Of a DNA stretch of 64,000 bases, positions 31,861-44,139 are shown in pieces. The notes below the pieces were generated by a model. That model had not been told where the DNA came from and did no database searches. It saw only the letters and a list, made by a program, of their open reading frames with translations. The translations under genes and the position numbers were made by a program. The DNA is taken from positions 103,490,696-103,554,695 of the forward strand of contig NC_135720.1 of NCBI RefSeq assembly GCF_964656455.1, in the 5' to 3' direction. How positions within the stretch are numbered: the first letter of the stretch is position 1; the number at the start of each line of letters is the position of its first letter. The DNA comes from Halichoerus grypus. Its lineage: Eukaryota > Chordata > Mammalia > Carnivora > Phocidae.

Positions 31861-34379
31861 TCCTCACTTTACAGTTTGTTTGTTTTTTCTCCTTCTCCAT
31901 TTTTGATTGAAATCTCAAACTGGCTTTTGATTAGAAGACAAAACTTGTAATTTTCTTGTGGAAAACAGAAAACCTGAAAAGGTAAAAGACTTAGAATGGA
32001 ATGATTCAAAATAGTATTGGGGCATTTTATATGTCCATGGTGACTATAATATGTCTGAACAGGGAATGGTCTTCAGAACTAAATGAAAGAGAACTGTTGT
32101 CACAGGCAGCTGGCGTCACACTATCTGTGTCCTGACCAGTGTAGGAACAGAGCTGGATGGTACCGATCTTTCTACTGGATTTGACAGAAGACTGTGCTTC
32201 TAAGAGCCAGATCTTAAACCTTGGATACTAGTTTTCCCTAACAAGGATAATTGGATCCCTCTTTTTCACATCATAGGTTTGAGAATTATTTTTTTACTGA
32301 AGTGTGTTTTCTCTAAAATTAATTTTATTTTTAACTTTCTTCTATCGCTAATAGTCATGAAGATCTGGCTACTGAATTCAGGTAAGTGTGCTTAGGGATA
32401 GAACTGCCCATGTTTCTCTCTTAGGTTCCTTTTTCCCAGGTGTTATCAAGACTTTGAATGGAATGGATTTTAAAGGCTCAGAGCATTTGATTAATCACAT
32501 AATTATTCCAGAGAAATTAAATTTCCAGGAGTTTAAGTTATTTAGGAAGAAGGATGACAGGCAAAGACCTGTGGTCTGTGGTCTACCAGAAAGACAGAAT
32601 AAAGGACCAAGAGGTTTCTGGGGGTGTTAGTATAAGCCACTGCACCACTCTGAGCCAATGAAAGGATCAAGCTAGGTGTTCTCTTGTATCTTCCTAAATT
32701 CTGAGATGTCGTCACCCAGTTGTCTAAGGGAGAATTTCAACTTCTTTCCCAAAAGACTCAATCACTTATTCATTTGGAGATTTTTACTTTTGTTGGATGT
32801 AACATTTTGAAAAAGTCATTTCCTTATGACTCCTTTTAAACTGCTATACAAGGAGAAGTTAATTCTTCTCATAGGCGGGCTTGGGAGCTCATAAAGAGAA
32901 CATTCTCAGCAGGTAGGTTCTGTGAACCCATAGCCTTGCGGTCATTTTAAATAATTCCATTGAGTTTAATAGCAAGTGTTTAATTCAGCACATTGACTGA
33001 GATTCACCAGTCCAAGGCCTTGTAGACTGAAGACCCTGTGGGAGATAATGAAAATTAATGAGTTTCTGTCTTATTTCATTCAGATGACTTGCTGAGTTTC
33101 TCTCCCTTGCCTGAGTTAGAGAACTCCCTAACGCTCGTCTCTTCTCATTCCTGGTTGTCTTAAGCACATTTGTGCATCTGTGATGTGTGCACAGAGGCCT
33201 GTGGGAAAGCTCAGCAGATTAAAGATCCCGTGGAACATTAGACCAGGAAGTGAAGGTCAGACTACAGAGAATTAATTTAAAGATCTTTTCAAAATGTCGC
33301 TCACCATTTCTATAGCAAAAGAGCAATTTTAAATGTAGAAAAAATAACATGGAAGCTCTGTTACATCTCTTGCATCGTAGAAATTGGAGAGAGGAATCTT
33401 CAAAGATGGGAAAGACCTGTTGATTGAAGAAATCATGTTTGCATTCTATGGAAGGGAAGCCTATTGGAAGACAAATCCCAGAGCCTAGGGCAAGGTGGAT
33501 TGCTAGACTCTTCCCTAGATGTCAGCCAAAAGTTGGGGCCTGCAGGGACCAGCTGGTTGGGCACCAAAGGGGGCATAATGTGATAATATGGTACTGAGTT
33601 TGCAATTCACCTTGCTTGACTCATTTTAACCTGATTTCACACTTATAATGTTGATTTCATATTTATAATAAAATGTTGAATAGGAACTTGGGAAAGAGGC
33701 AGAGAGTTCTAATTTAGGGTTGATGTCCCATAGCAAGATTGGTCCAAGCCTTTCACCTTTAGAGGACAACCCCAAAGGAATAGTAATAAATGAATATATG
33801 GGGGGAAAAACCCTCAAATCTTTGTCTATGTCTTAAGTATTGTGAAAAAAGATATTGAAAGCAATGGCATCTGCACTCAATCCATGCCACTCAACTTGGG
33901 AAAATGTCATCCTAGGGGAATCCACTCTGTTTGGTAAACTTTCACTTGTCACGTGGCCCTACAGAATAAGCATCTGTCCCCCAGGTCAAAGTCAAGTCCC
34001 GCAATCTCCTGTTGCAATCCAGTTTTATGAAGAATGTAGCTTCTGTGTGGAGCTTAATTGCCTCCATCAATGTTTTGTGAAAAAAACAAACAAGAGACTA
34101 TAAACTGGGATTACTGCCCATGAATATCATATGACCTATATTTTGTTTTACTAGTAGGGTTTTTTAGATTTAATTACATAGTGTTTATATTATTTATATA
34201 CATTTCAATAAATTTTCAATATGGATAATATCTTTTATGCTTCTTTTTTGATATTCTTTATATACATACATATATAATTACATACTTTAGAACTTTAGGC
34301 ACTGAGCTTGCAACATTATAATGCAATAAAATGACTCAGAAAATTAAATAGAGGTTGTAAAAAATTTAATGAGAAGGTC
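31861..34379. other. 2.5 kb A/T-rich unique sequence, no gene recognised
   Basis: A short tandem duplication lies at 33,632-33,669 (tgatttcacacttataat / tgatttcatatttataat). All frames are under about 85 codons and lack domain signals. The last 250 bases are very A/T-rich. Confidence 0.4.
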
Positions 34380-36345
34380 TTTTTGATAATAACTATTCTA
34401 AAAGGTGTGAGGTGATATCTCAATTGTGGTTTGGGGTTGTGTTTTCTTAATGATATATATGCGTGGGTTTATTTCTGGGCTCTCCATTATGTTCCATTGA
34501 TCTATGCATTTATTTTTATGTCAATACCATACTGTTTTGTTTACTATAACTTTGTAATATAGTTTGAATAATGCAGTTGTTTGGCTATTCAGGGTCTTTT
34601 CTGGCTCCATGCTATTTTAGTATTGTTTTTCTATTTCTGTAAAAAAAAAAAAATGACACTGAACATTTGCTTCAAATCTGTAGAGGGCTTTGGATAATAA
34701 GGGTAATTCTTCTAATCCAGAAATATGAGATACCTTTCCATTTATTTGTGTCTTTTTCAATTTCTTTCATCAGCATCTTATAGTTTTCAGCTTACAGATG
34801 TTTTACTTTCTTGGTTCAATTTTTTCCTAAATATTTATTGTTTTTCATGTTATTGTGAATGAGATCATTTTCTTTCTTTTCCAGATATCTCATTTTTAGT
34901 ATATAGAAACAATAACTTTTGTATATTGATTTTGTATCCTTCAATTTTATTGAATTCATCAATTAGTTCTAACAGTGTCTTGGTGGAGTCTTTAGAGTTT
35001 TCTGTATAGAATACCATGTCATCTGCAAATAGAGACAGTTTTAATTCTTCCATACTGATCTGGATGCCTTTTTATTTCTTTCTCTTGTCTACTTGCTCTA
35101 GCTAGGACTTCCAGTACTATGTTGAATAAAAGTGGCTAGAGTAAAGATCCTTGTTTGTTCTTCAACTCAAAAGAAAAGTTTTTCACCATTGGGTATGATG
35201 TTAGCTTGCCATATGTGGCCTTTATTATGTTGAAGTATATTTTCTTTATCTTCACTTTGTTGAGGGTTTTTATTGTAAATGGATATTGAGGTTTGTCAAA
35301 TGCTTTCTCTGCATCTATTGAGATGATTTGTTTTTATCCTTAATTTTGTAATGTGTTGTATCGCACTGGTTGATTTGTGGATATTGAATCATCCTTGCAT
35401 CTCAGAAGTGAATCCCACTTGCTCATGGTATATAATCCCTTTAATACATTGTTGAATTTGGTTTGCTAATTTTGTTGAGGATTTTTGCATCTATGTTCAT
35501 CAGGGATAGTGGCCTGTAATTTTCTTTTCTTACAGTGTCCTTATCTGGTTTTGGTATCAGAGTAATGCTGACCTTGTAAAATGAGTTTGGAAGTATTCCT
35601 TCCTCTTCTATTTTTTGGAACAATTTGAGAAGGATTGGTATTAATTCTTCTTTAATTGTTTGGTAAAATACACCTGTGAAGCCATCTGGTCCTGGACTTT
35701 TGTTTGTTGGGAGGTTTTTGATTCCTGATTCAATTGCTTCCTAGTAAATGGTCTGTTCAGATTTTCTGTTTCTTCGTGATTCAGTCTTGACAAGTTCTAT
35801 GTTCCCAGGATTTCATCCATTTCTTCTAGGTTGTCCAATTTGTTGCTATATATATCATAATCTGTATAGCTACTATAGGTTTTGACTTTGTGGTTATCAT
35901 GAGTCTTACATAAAATATAACATCCTATTTTAAGCTGATAATTTAAAAACATATGGATATTTTATATTTTTTTGCTCCCCTCTCACATTTTAGGATTTTA
36001 ATGTTACAATATTGTGTATCTAATAACAAATTATTGCAATTATAGTTATTTTTAATATGTTCGTTTTTTAACTTTTAAACTATAGTTGTGATTTGCATAC
36101 TACCATTACAATATTAGAGAATCAGACTCTGACTACATATTTAGCTTTGCTGATAAGTTTTACACCTGCATATGTTTTTACATTGATAACTGGCCTCTTT
36201 CAATTTCAGCTTATAGAATGCTCTTCAGTATTTCTTATAAGGCAGGTCTAGTAGTGATCAATTCCTCTAATTTTTTATTGTTTGGAAAAGTCTTTACCTC
36301 TCCTTCATTTCAGAAGGACAGCTTTGCTGGGTATAGTAACTTCCT
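34380..36345 (-). mobile_element. L1 LINE, minus strand, about 2 kb
   Basis: The reverse complement of L1 ORF2 is continuous over at least 34,380-35,860 (tgttccattgatctatgcat, gtcatctgcaaatagagaca, ttgctaattttgttgaggat). From 35,860 to 36,345 the text (cttataaggcaggtctagta, ggacagctttgctgggtata) resembles upstream L1 sequence in reverse. Several frame breaks separate the surviving coding blocks. It is more diverged than the L1 at 4.4-7.7 kb. Confidence 0.85.
34865..35623 (-). pseudogene. L1 ORF2 remnant with FADD motif
   Basis: Two minus-strand frames survive. 35,441-35,623 encodes the RT segment with [10 protein letters not shown] and KENYRPLSL. 34,865-35,053 encodes the catalytic loop with [11 protein letters not shown], so the FADD residues are intact here, unlike the younger plus-strand L1. 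Stops and frameshifts between the blocks, and loss of the rest of ORF2, make it non-functional. In active L1s this domain copies RNA at the nicked target. Confidence 0.88.
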
Positions 36346-38019
36346 GAGGACTCTGAAAACAGTAGCTGAGTGCTCAAGATTGCAGCATGGGACGTTCCTG
36401 ACTTCAGTCCCGTTCACAACTAGCAACTATCCATAGATAACACACTGTTGTGAAAATTTCACTTTACAAGAAGACCCCTGACCTCATGGATCTCCCAGCC
36501 CAGCCAACACCATTCTCAGCTCCCCCTGCCTCCACTAGGGCTCAGGAACTGAGAGGGAATTTGACCAAGGCTTACACAGAGTTGATGGTAAAAACATATC
36601 CAATACCACAGCAAGACTTTCTTCAGATAGCTAGTTCTTCCTTTCCCTAAGATTGAAGCTATTTAGCATAAAAAAATTAGCAAGTTATCAACTTTTCCTA
36701 CTGTTTTGAGGAAAAAGAAAGGCCTCTGTAGTTAGGGAGTGTTGTGAAACACCAGTTTTCAAGGTACAAATCACATTTTTATTACTCATAGTCTAGAACA
36801 TCCAAGTGAAAGATAAACAGCATAAAATAACTCTATATAAATGAAAAAAATTTTTAAACACCCATTCTATGTGCCTGTATCACCACCACTGCCATCCCCA
36901 ACAACAACTGTGACCAGTTAGATGATAAAGCTTTTTAAAAATCATATCTCCCTTCTAGGATCTCACAGTCTTACTCAAATAAGTATGAAAATCCAATGGT
37001 AACCTAACCTTCATAAATTATTTTCAGGAGTCAATTCTCTATTTTTAAGCTCTTGCCTCCACGTTTTCAAGCTGCTTAAAAACATTAAAATTTTGATTAT
37101 CTTAAAATGAATTTAGAACATCTAAGGTTGTGTTTCTGTTCAGATGAACACATCATATTATTTTGGTCAATTTCATCTACTAAAATAAAAAAGTAAAACA
37201 CTAAAATTAAAAAAAAAGTTCATCTAATTAAAAAGTAAAGCAGTCAGACCACTGATTTAGAGTGGTATAGACAACTCCAAAATTGTAAAGCAATCAGGGA
37301 GTGGGGGGAAAGGCTTCATTTGTATCTCTGTCCTTCATTGTACCAGAGCACCAGTTAGAATCTCAGATGAGTAGAGAAAGAACTTTAAAAATTGAATTCC
37401 TGTCTACACAATGCCAAAACATCTAGTAAGTCTGGTTTAAAAAATGTCAACCCAGATGTTTGGCACTGCATAGACAAAACATCCAGATGACAGGCTGAAC
37501 TTGCGAATAAACTGCTGAAATGGACCAGATGTTCTGGCTTCTTCGGGCTTCAGGGCCTAGGGGTCCCCGGGGACGTCAGGGGAAAGCAAATGTCCCGGCT
37601 GGACCTTCACCACCTGCGTGCCTTCCCTGGAAACTGAAGTGGGTGTGTAACAGCGAGGTTTAAATTAAAAATGTCAACGACTACCTTAGAAAAATCAAGT
37701 GAAAAGTATAAGAAGGATGCAACGTGATATTTATCTGAAATCCATGTTTTGGGAAGTCACTGAGTCACATCTATCTTGAGGCATTGTGGTTGCGTTTCTA
37801 AATATTCTCCCCACCCCCAGCTCCCACCCCCAGGGACTTTCTCTTTCAACCCAAGTTCTGGGCTACCCTCTCCCAGCCCAGGGTGTAGCGGCTTTTTTAC
37901 AGGCCGCAGTTACCGGCTGAAATCTAGAAGTTTCTCTCTCCCCTTCACTTGGCCCTTCCTCTCTCACTTCTTCATACTTCCTTTTAAAGACCTTGCCGTT
38001 CGTATGGTGTGCAAAGTGG
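36346..38019. other. Unique sequence, no gene recognised
   Basis: 36,660-37,480 is A/T-rich with no named repeat. From about 37,540 (gggtccccggggacgtcagg) G+C rises, leading through a pyrimidine-rich stretch (37,790-37,980) into the CpG-rich block. Confidence 0.4.
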
Positions 38020-38340
38020 GAAAAGGAACGTAACGATCATGCCAGGATTTTTCCGGCACAGCCCAGGCCACGGGCAGCCCTGGCAGAAGGGCGCAAGTCC
38101 AGGAGTGGCCAGGCCAGCGGGAGGGACGGCGCGCGCAGGGAGGGGTGCTGCCAGCCTGGAGGAGGAGGCCCCGCGGGGCTGCGGGCCGGCGGGGGTGTGG
38201 AGGGCGCCCGCTCGCGGGAAGATATTAACTGGCAGAGTGGGACACCCGCAGAGCCTGGAGTCCCCTCCAGCGAGGTTGTCTAAAACGGTGCCTCGCAGGA
38301 AACTGAGGGCAGCGGGGAAAGGAAGACGCTCGGAAAACAC
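38020..38340. promoter_or_regulatory. CpG-rich block, candidate orphan promoter or enhancer
   Basis: A hand count gives about 26 CpGs in 320 bases, dense at 38,115-38,220 (ggacggcgcgcgcaggga, ccgcggggctgcgggccggc). The surrounding tens of kilobases are CpG-poor, as usual for methylated mammalian DNA. Such islands usually mark promoters kept unmethylated in the germ line. Frames across it (96-119 codons on both strands) reflect G+C content and have no domain. No TATA box, donor site or downstream exon could be tied to it. Confidence 0.55.
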
Positions 38341-39615
38341 CATGTGATTTACTAAGCTCCCAACTGTATTTAGAAAACAGCTTTGGCTTCCGTCAGAAAG
38401 TTCCGATATGCATTTAATCCGTTATATAATTTCTGTTTTCAGAGAGGGGTTTGTTTTGCTTCTTTTTAAAAACGTCATTAAAAGATTTCCTTCGAGTCAG
38501 TATTTTCTGGAGCCTTCCCTGGGACCCTCTCCGCTGCGCTGTGAAAAGAAAAGCTGGGGTGGCTTTCTTGTCTCCCTCCAGAGAGACTTGTTAAAACAAT
38601 CTTCCAACTGCCACTGGAGGAAGAGTTACTGCATCTCTCGTCAGGATACAATTAATAGAACAAGTGAAGTGTGATGTGGGAAAACAAAACAAAACAAAAC
38701 AACAACAACAACAACAAAACCCAGAAAACAAAAAAGGAATGATTCCCAGCGTGTCTCATGAAGCCGGCCCTGCGCTTCACTGCCTGAAGGAAATCAGGAC
38801 AGCAGGAACCTGGAAAGTGGAAAGAACATCATGGATGGATGCTCCCACCCTCACCCCAAGAGACGAACGACATAGCCCGATTTCACCAATACCCAGAGAT
38901 GGCGGACACACACGGGAGAATTTAAGTACAAAACTAAAGAGTATGATTTTCCTTGCTTTGAATTTAAAAAAGAAAGAAAGAAGGGGAAAAAAAGCAGTTT
39001 TTTCCCATTCTCCCATTTCTAACCACCCCCACCCCTGCCTTGCTTTCCCCTCCACTCACCCCCTCCTCTCTCAGGGATTGGCTTTATTTAAAAAACTATA
39101 TTTCTGCCCAGGCATTCAAAAATGCTGAGTGCCTCAAGCAAAGTAGTAGAATAAGCATGTTTCTTACTGCTTCTTGGCAACTCTGCGGCCCAAGACCTGC
39201 TTCCAATTAGAGATCATGTGGCTTCAGTTTAGTATTATCATGAAAATGAAATTACCACTTTAGAAAAGTCAAGTTATTTTGGAAGTGAAAACTGCAGGTC
39301 AGAGCCCACCAAAATTCCAAAAAATTTGCTCAAGAAACATCTTGTTGAAGGGTCAAAACGGCCTGGCCAATAAACATCCTGGGGTTGCGATATGCACAGT
39401 TCAGTCCTCTGGCAAGGCCTCTCTGGGCCTTGTTGAGAAGGTCAAGCTCATTGTCCTTCAAGAAAAGGCATCCCTCTGATGGCAGATCCGAGCTCACTCT
39501 GCTTGCAGAGAAACAGCGCGGGCCTCTCGGACCCTGCCATGCACTTGAACCCACCCATCTCCACCACTCACCTGGCTGGGTCTAACTACTTAGCTAGGTC
39601 TTCCTCCGATGAAGG
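38341..39615. other. Unique sequence next to the CpG-rich block
   Basis: A 154-codon plus frame (38,664-39,128) opens at GTG and begins in the CAAAA/CAA simple repeat, so it is not credible as a gene. No other feature was recognised. Confidence 0.4.
38681..38719. repeat. (CAAAA)n/(CAA)n simple repeat
   Basis: aaaac pentamers are followed by aac trimers. No SINE body is attached. Confidence 0.9.
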
Positions 39616-39617
39616 TT

Positions 39618-39705
39618 TCTATCTTCCCTCCCCAACAAGACTGTAAATTCCTGAGAGCAAGGGCCGTGTCTTTACTTTTTTGTAGCTTCATAAATTCTTA
39701 GAACA
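39618..39705 (+). mobile_element. L2 3' fragment, plus strand
   Basis: gactgtaaattcctgagagc and aagggccgtgtctttacttt match the L2 3' region. Confidence 0.7.
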
Positions 39706-39875
39706 GGAAGGGACTTAGTCCAATCGCTTAAAGATAAGGCCTATTAACTAGTTTCTGGCAGACACGCTATGAGCATTGAGGCCTGTGGCCACATTAAGGT
39801 CAGCTCTGAATACAGAGTGTCTTACCACCCGGATGCCCTTCAAAAGTGCTCTAAACCTGACCTGGGAAACCTTGT

Positions 39876-40142
39876 GTACCAGCACGGTGGTTAAGACCCT
39901 GGAAATTCAGAAGGACTGGGTTCAAATCCTGGGGCCACGGCTAACTAGCTCTGTGACTTAAGACAAACTGCTTTACCTTTTTGAGCCTTTGTTTATTCAT
40001 CTATAAAGCTGGGAAAACAGAAGTATCTATCCTTTGTTTTGCTGAGGATTAAATAAGATCATGTATGTAAAGTATTTAGTCCATGTGCATACAGTCGGTA
40101 AGCACTAAATAAATGGACATTGTTTTATTATCACTATTATCT
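39876..40142 (+). mobile_element. MIR SINE, nearly full length, plus strand
   Basis: gcacggtggttaagaccctg, ggttcaaatcctggggccac, agctctgtgacttaagacaa, gaggattaaataagatcatg and cagtcggtaagcactaaata cover MIR from its tRNA-like head to its 3' tail. It is one of the most complete MIRs here. Confidence 0.92.
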
Positions 40143-40359
40143 GGCATGTGTTTGATGGGACCTAAACAGAGGGTTTCTTTTATAGAAAGCTCCACAGCTT
40201 GTCATATGAAAACATGGGTTTATTTGGAGGAAATGGTCTGTATCAGCTTTCTGGAACCATCTCGGTTATTATGAAATTCCAGGAATTGGAATAAAATAAC
40301 AAGGGGTTGAGAGAGAGGTTGTGTGGATTCTTCACAAAGCAACTTGAACCAACCAGCCA

Positions 40360-41010
40360 GGAGATCAAGAATCTATTGAGCGCACTTTGTATGTCAGGCA
40401 CTGTGTCTGGTGCTCTAGGAAATTCAGGAAATGTTAACATGGGCTCCGTCTTCAAACGCTCATAATCTAGTTGGAGATAGAGAATTCCTGGGAAGAAAAC
40501 TGAAATTCTAGCTGTGTGCAGTGTGTCTCAAGGGGCTTATTGACAACACGTACTCTAGAAGCTCAGAAGCAATGGCAGTGGCTTCCAGGGGTTGTGGGCA
40601 GAGAAGGTGAAACCTAAGGTAGGTTTTAAAGGACTGGGAAGATGCAGCTGAGTGGAAATGAGGAACCCATGCTCCTCATGCTCAGGGAAGAGTTTGTGTA
40701 AAGGCCAAGATGTAGGAATTCCAGGGTGTGTTTAAGGGCAGTGAGACCAGACTGGCTAAAGTTAAAGGTATACCTATAGGCTTAGGGAACATAAAATTAG
40801 ATGAGTTGCTTAAAAATGTACTGTGAGGAGCTTTGAATGCTTTCCTTATTGCTGGGCCTTAGAATGGTTGTGCAGAATATGGTGAACCTTAGCATTGTGC
40901 AGTATACAACCTATGCGACTGTATTTAGCAGCTTGGCTCACTCTTTGGACTTCATCCTGCAGGTAGCCATGAGGCCTTGGAGGCCTTTGAAGAAGATATC
41001 AAGATCTGAT
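40360..41010 (-). mobile_element. L2 LINE, minus strand
   Basis: tattgagcgcactttgtatg, tcaggcactgtgtctggtgc, cgctcataatctagttggag and a gggaagagtttgtgtaaagg block are the reverse complement of the L2 3' half, extending to aagatatcaagatctgattt near 41,000. Confidence 0.75.
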
Positions 41011-41662
41011 TTTTATATATGTTTTTGTTAAAAATGAATGTTATTTTTATATATGTTTTAATATGAACTAGACTTGGAAGAGTTTTAGAAATGGGTATAA
41101 ATTCACTGAAATAACTGACCACCAATTTGGATAAGAAAACGAGAGGAGCTGTGGTGCTCTTTACATTCATAGTCTTAGCGCCTTTGGAGGTTGAGAAGTC
41201 CTCATCCAAATAAAAAGTCTTCTAAGGGGAAAAAGATGTCAGAATAAAGCCTAGCACAGTTGTCCAACCTTTATTGTGGGCTATTCTAAAACTCTCCTAT
41301 CTAATAACACAAAGTCTAAAAGAGTTTAGGGGAGGAGGGGCAAGCTACAGGGCTGAGGGGAGGGGGGAAGAAGCCATGGTCCTATCTAAACCTCTTCAGA
41401 GGGGTGGGAAATGAAAGAGCAGGTAGAGAGGATTTGGTTATGATTACCCCATTTTCCTTTCACTGTCTTTGCGAACAATTGTTCTGTGACTTACGTCAAA
41501 AATAGAGACAAATCCATGATTGTGCCAAGAAAAACTCCCTTGGATATAGCACAACATTGACTCTAACATGAGGTGGGGGGCAAGGAGGGAGTGTATTACA
41601 AAAGAAAACAGTGGTGTGTGGTCCTCCTCACATACGTTGGCAGTTGGCGGGTGAGTTTCAGT
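41011..41662. other. Unique sequence, no feature recognised
   Basis: Two near copies of ttttatatatgtttt (about 41,011 and 41,046) are the only local structure. No exon signal was found. Confidence 0.4.
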
Positions 41663-41678
41663 ACCACGGGCTACTTCA

Positions 41679-41717
41679 GACGAGATCGGGCACGTTCAGG
41701 GTGGTATGGCCGTAGAC
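41679..41717 (-). pseudogene. Tailless 5S rRNA retropseudogene fragment
   Basis: The minus strand reads as the first 39 nt of mammalian 5S rRNA (gtctacggccataccaccct onward) with one difference, a T where the usual sequence has a C in the gaacgcgccc stretch. It stops there, so the 3' two-thirds is missing and there is no poly(A). A perfect 16-bp duplication accacgggctacttca brackets it at 41,663-41,678 and 41,718-41,733, as expected of LINE-machinery insertion. The internal promoter (boxes A, IE and C, from about nt 50) is absent, so it cannot be transcribed as 5S. It fits the described class of tailless retropseudogenes. Confidence 0.88.
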
Positions 41718-41733
41718 ACCACGGGCTACTTCA

Positions 41734-43714
41734 AATGCCATTCAGCCTTGAGCCTTGAACCCGCTGTCCCCGGCAGACAACCGCCAGGACCCTGAGTCTC
41801 CCGGCTACCCCCAGCTCTGGGCTCCACGTGTCAGAGCTCCTACTGAATGCCAGAGAAGACACACTCAAAGGAGAACAGAAAGTTTCTGCAAGCCCGAAAG
41901 GTGTGGAGCAGATGCTGGGGGTGGGGGTGCCAAAGGGATGGAAACAGATGCCTGGAAGTTTCTGCCATCAACACCTACTTGTAGATTCAAGTTTGAGCCG
42001 TCATTTGCAAATGCCTGTGTAAAATAATCCATCTCCCATGACCTCAACGGAACATGACTTGGCTGGCGGGAGAAAGCATCCTGAGGAGAAAAGCAGCTTC
42101 CCCAAGATCTTCACAGAAAACTTAAAAGATCTGAATATGGGCCCCATTGCTCTAAGGCAGGAGGACGGTGTCGAGGTCAGGAATCCCACGGCCACACTGA
42201 AAGAGCTTCTCCAATCCTGCTGTTGACCAAAGGAGAGTGGGGAGGTGGGAATAAGATCGTGGGGAGGGCGGATGGCTCTTCCACACTCTTCCCAGGCCCT
42301 AGTGAGCGCCAGGGACCAGGCTCCCCTATCTCCTCCTCCCCATTGGCCAAACTCAGACACACCCCAGAAGTGTCATCTGTTCCCTCAGGAGGGAACAGGC
42401 CCAAGCAAAGGCCAGCTGACCCACAGCTTAGCATCCCCCAGGCCCCCGAGGGCAACCCCTAATGGATGTACCTGGGGGTCTCGGGAGGCCCAGCCCCAAA
42501 ACCAGAATGGAAAAGAGAATGACTCAGAATTGCTGACAGGCAGACCCGTGTCTGTGGACTGCACATGGCTGGGGGGAACGTGCAAACACAACCTGTGTCA
42601 GCTAGCACGGTGGGTCTCTGGGCAACAGGCATTCCGCAAGCTCGGCCACCTGGGACAGAGACAGGGATTAGCTGTGTTTCACTACTTTCCTTCATTTCTC
42701 GGAAGTGCTGTTCCGACCGTTTCAAGCAGGGCCCTGAGTTGGATTGCAGAGCGCCGCAGACCCACTCCGTGTGCTGTGCATCCAGAACGAGGAGAGGACG
42801 AGCACGAGGCTCCTTGCCCACAGTGAGCACTGCTCATGGGGACATCTGGGCCATCCCCACCCCCCGCCTCCTGGCCTCTTTCTGTCTGCGGCCTTTTCCT
42901 GACACACACAGAAGATGTGTGTGTATGTCCATATGTGCATATATAGTACTAAATAATATAGACAGTGCGGCATCATACATTACAATACAGCCTGTGTACT
43001 ACCATAGAGGTCAGGATCGTCGAGCTGACTTCCTGGCAACGGCCAGTTTTATCAGCCCAACACCCTGAAAATCAACTCAGAACAAGGTCACCTAGAGATC
43101 TCTGAAGAACCAAGTGCACTTCCTTTCAGTGTTCCAAATGCTCTTTGTGGGTGAATCCTTTTACCTGGTTCACAAAACCAGAAACTTCCAGAAGCTTCCA
43201 TTACTGTCACCTGTACAGTCCATCATCAACAGGTTTCCATGTTTGGGCCAACAGTTGGCCTCAGATCCTGACTTGCCTCTAGCAGGGGCTGGCTCACACT
43301 TGGAGATGTGAGGGGTCTCTAAGGGCCACGGGCCAATCTGCCTCCCATTCTTGACCCCCTCCTCATGTCCTCACCTCTCCTGTCGGCCCTGAGTGTTTTA
43401 GGAATGAACCGCTCCTCCCCACCATCTTAGCTCCACCCAGGTCTCTGGATGAAATGGCAGCAGGAGCACATCTCACTGTGGTGAGCCACCGACACTCAAC
43501 TGTTCTGGTCTTTTCTATCACTGGTATTTAGAGATAAAACTCTGATAAAACTGCTCAGCTATCTCTGGGCATTCACACCTTGCACTCAGACCACCAAATC
43601 TGAATTTGTAGATCAGCCAAGCTATCGTCACCAGCCCTGAGTCACCTCTTCCTCCTCCTATGGGTCCTTCATCTCCTGCTATATATATATACCGTCACGT
43701 TCCCTCAGGAGCTC
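41734..43714. other. G+C-rich unique sequence, no gene proven
   Basis: Long frames on both strands (193 codons at 42,245-42,826 from a GTG; 167 codons at 42,565-43,068; 119-123 codons on the minus strand) follow from higher G+C. Overlapping frames of similar length in several phases argue against a real gene, and no domain was recognised. A short alternating tgtgtgtatgtcc stretch lies near 42,916. Confidence 0.4.
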
Positions 43715-44100
43715 TTGTGTTTATTCATCTGCCAGCAAGTGCTTATTCAACATGAATTATGAGCCAGGCACTGTTTGTTCTAGGCCCTGGGAAAAAGGCA
43801 CTGAGCAAAACTGCCAAAGTCCCTACCCGCATGGATCTTCCATTCGCACAGGGGAGAAAGAGCAAAGACTTCATAATATGCCAGGGAGTGATAAGCGCTA
43901 AAGATGGAGCTCGAACTGGTGAAGTGGGTTGAAAGGTAGCCAGGGAAGGGGATTGGGTAGTACTTCAGATGACAAGGGGACCCTCCTAAAAGCCTCTCCA
44001 AGAGGAGCACACCGGGTGGAGATTGAAATGCCACAAGAGGGCATTTGGGAGGACATCTCTCGCCTATAAAAAAACAAATCCGCAGTTCTCATGGCCAGCG
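43715..44100 (-). mobile_element. L2 LINE, minus strand
   Basis: tgagccaggcactgtttgtt, cactgagcaaaactgccaaa, catggatcttccattcgcac and gccagggagtgataagcgct match the L2 3' region in reverse. The copy continues to about 44,055 (gcatttgggaggacatctct). Confidence 0.78.
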
Positions 44101-44139
44101 CAGGTAGTAATCAAAATTAAAGTCCCTTCCATTATTGCA

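Noticed and set aside
38664..39128. 154-codon plus-strand frame
   Set aside because: It starts at GTG inside a CAAAA/CAA simple repeat and continues through low-complexity lysine and proline stretches.
42245..42826. 193-codon plus-strand frame
   Set aside because: It opens at GTG, overlaps equally long frames in other phases on both strands, has no recognisable domain and fits chance expectation in G+C-rich DNA.
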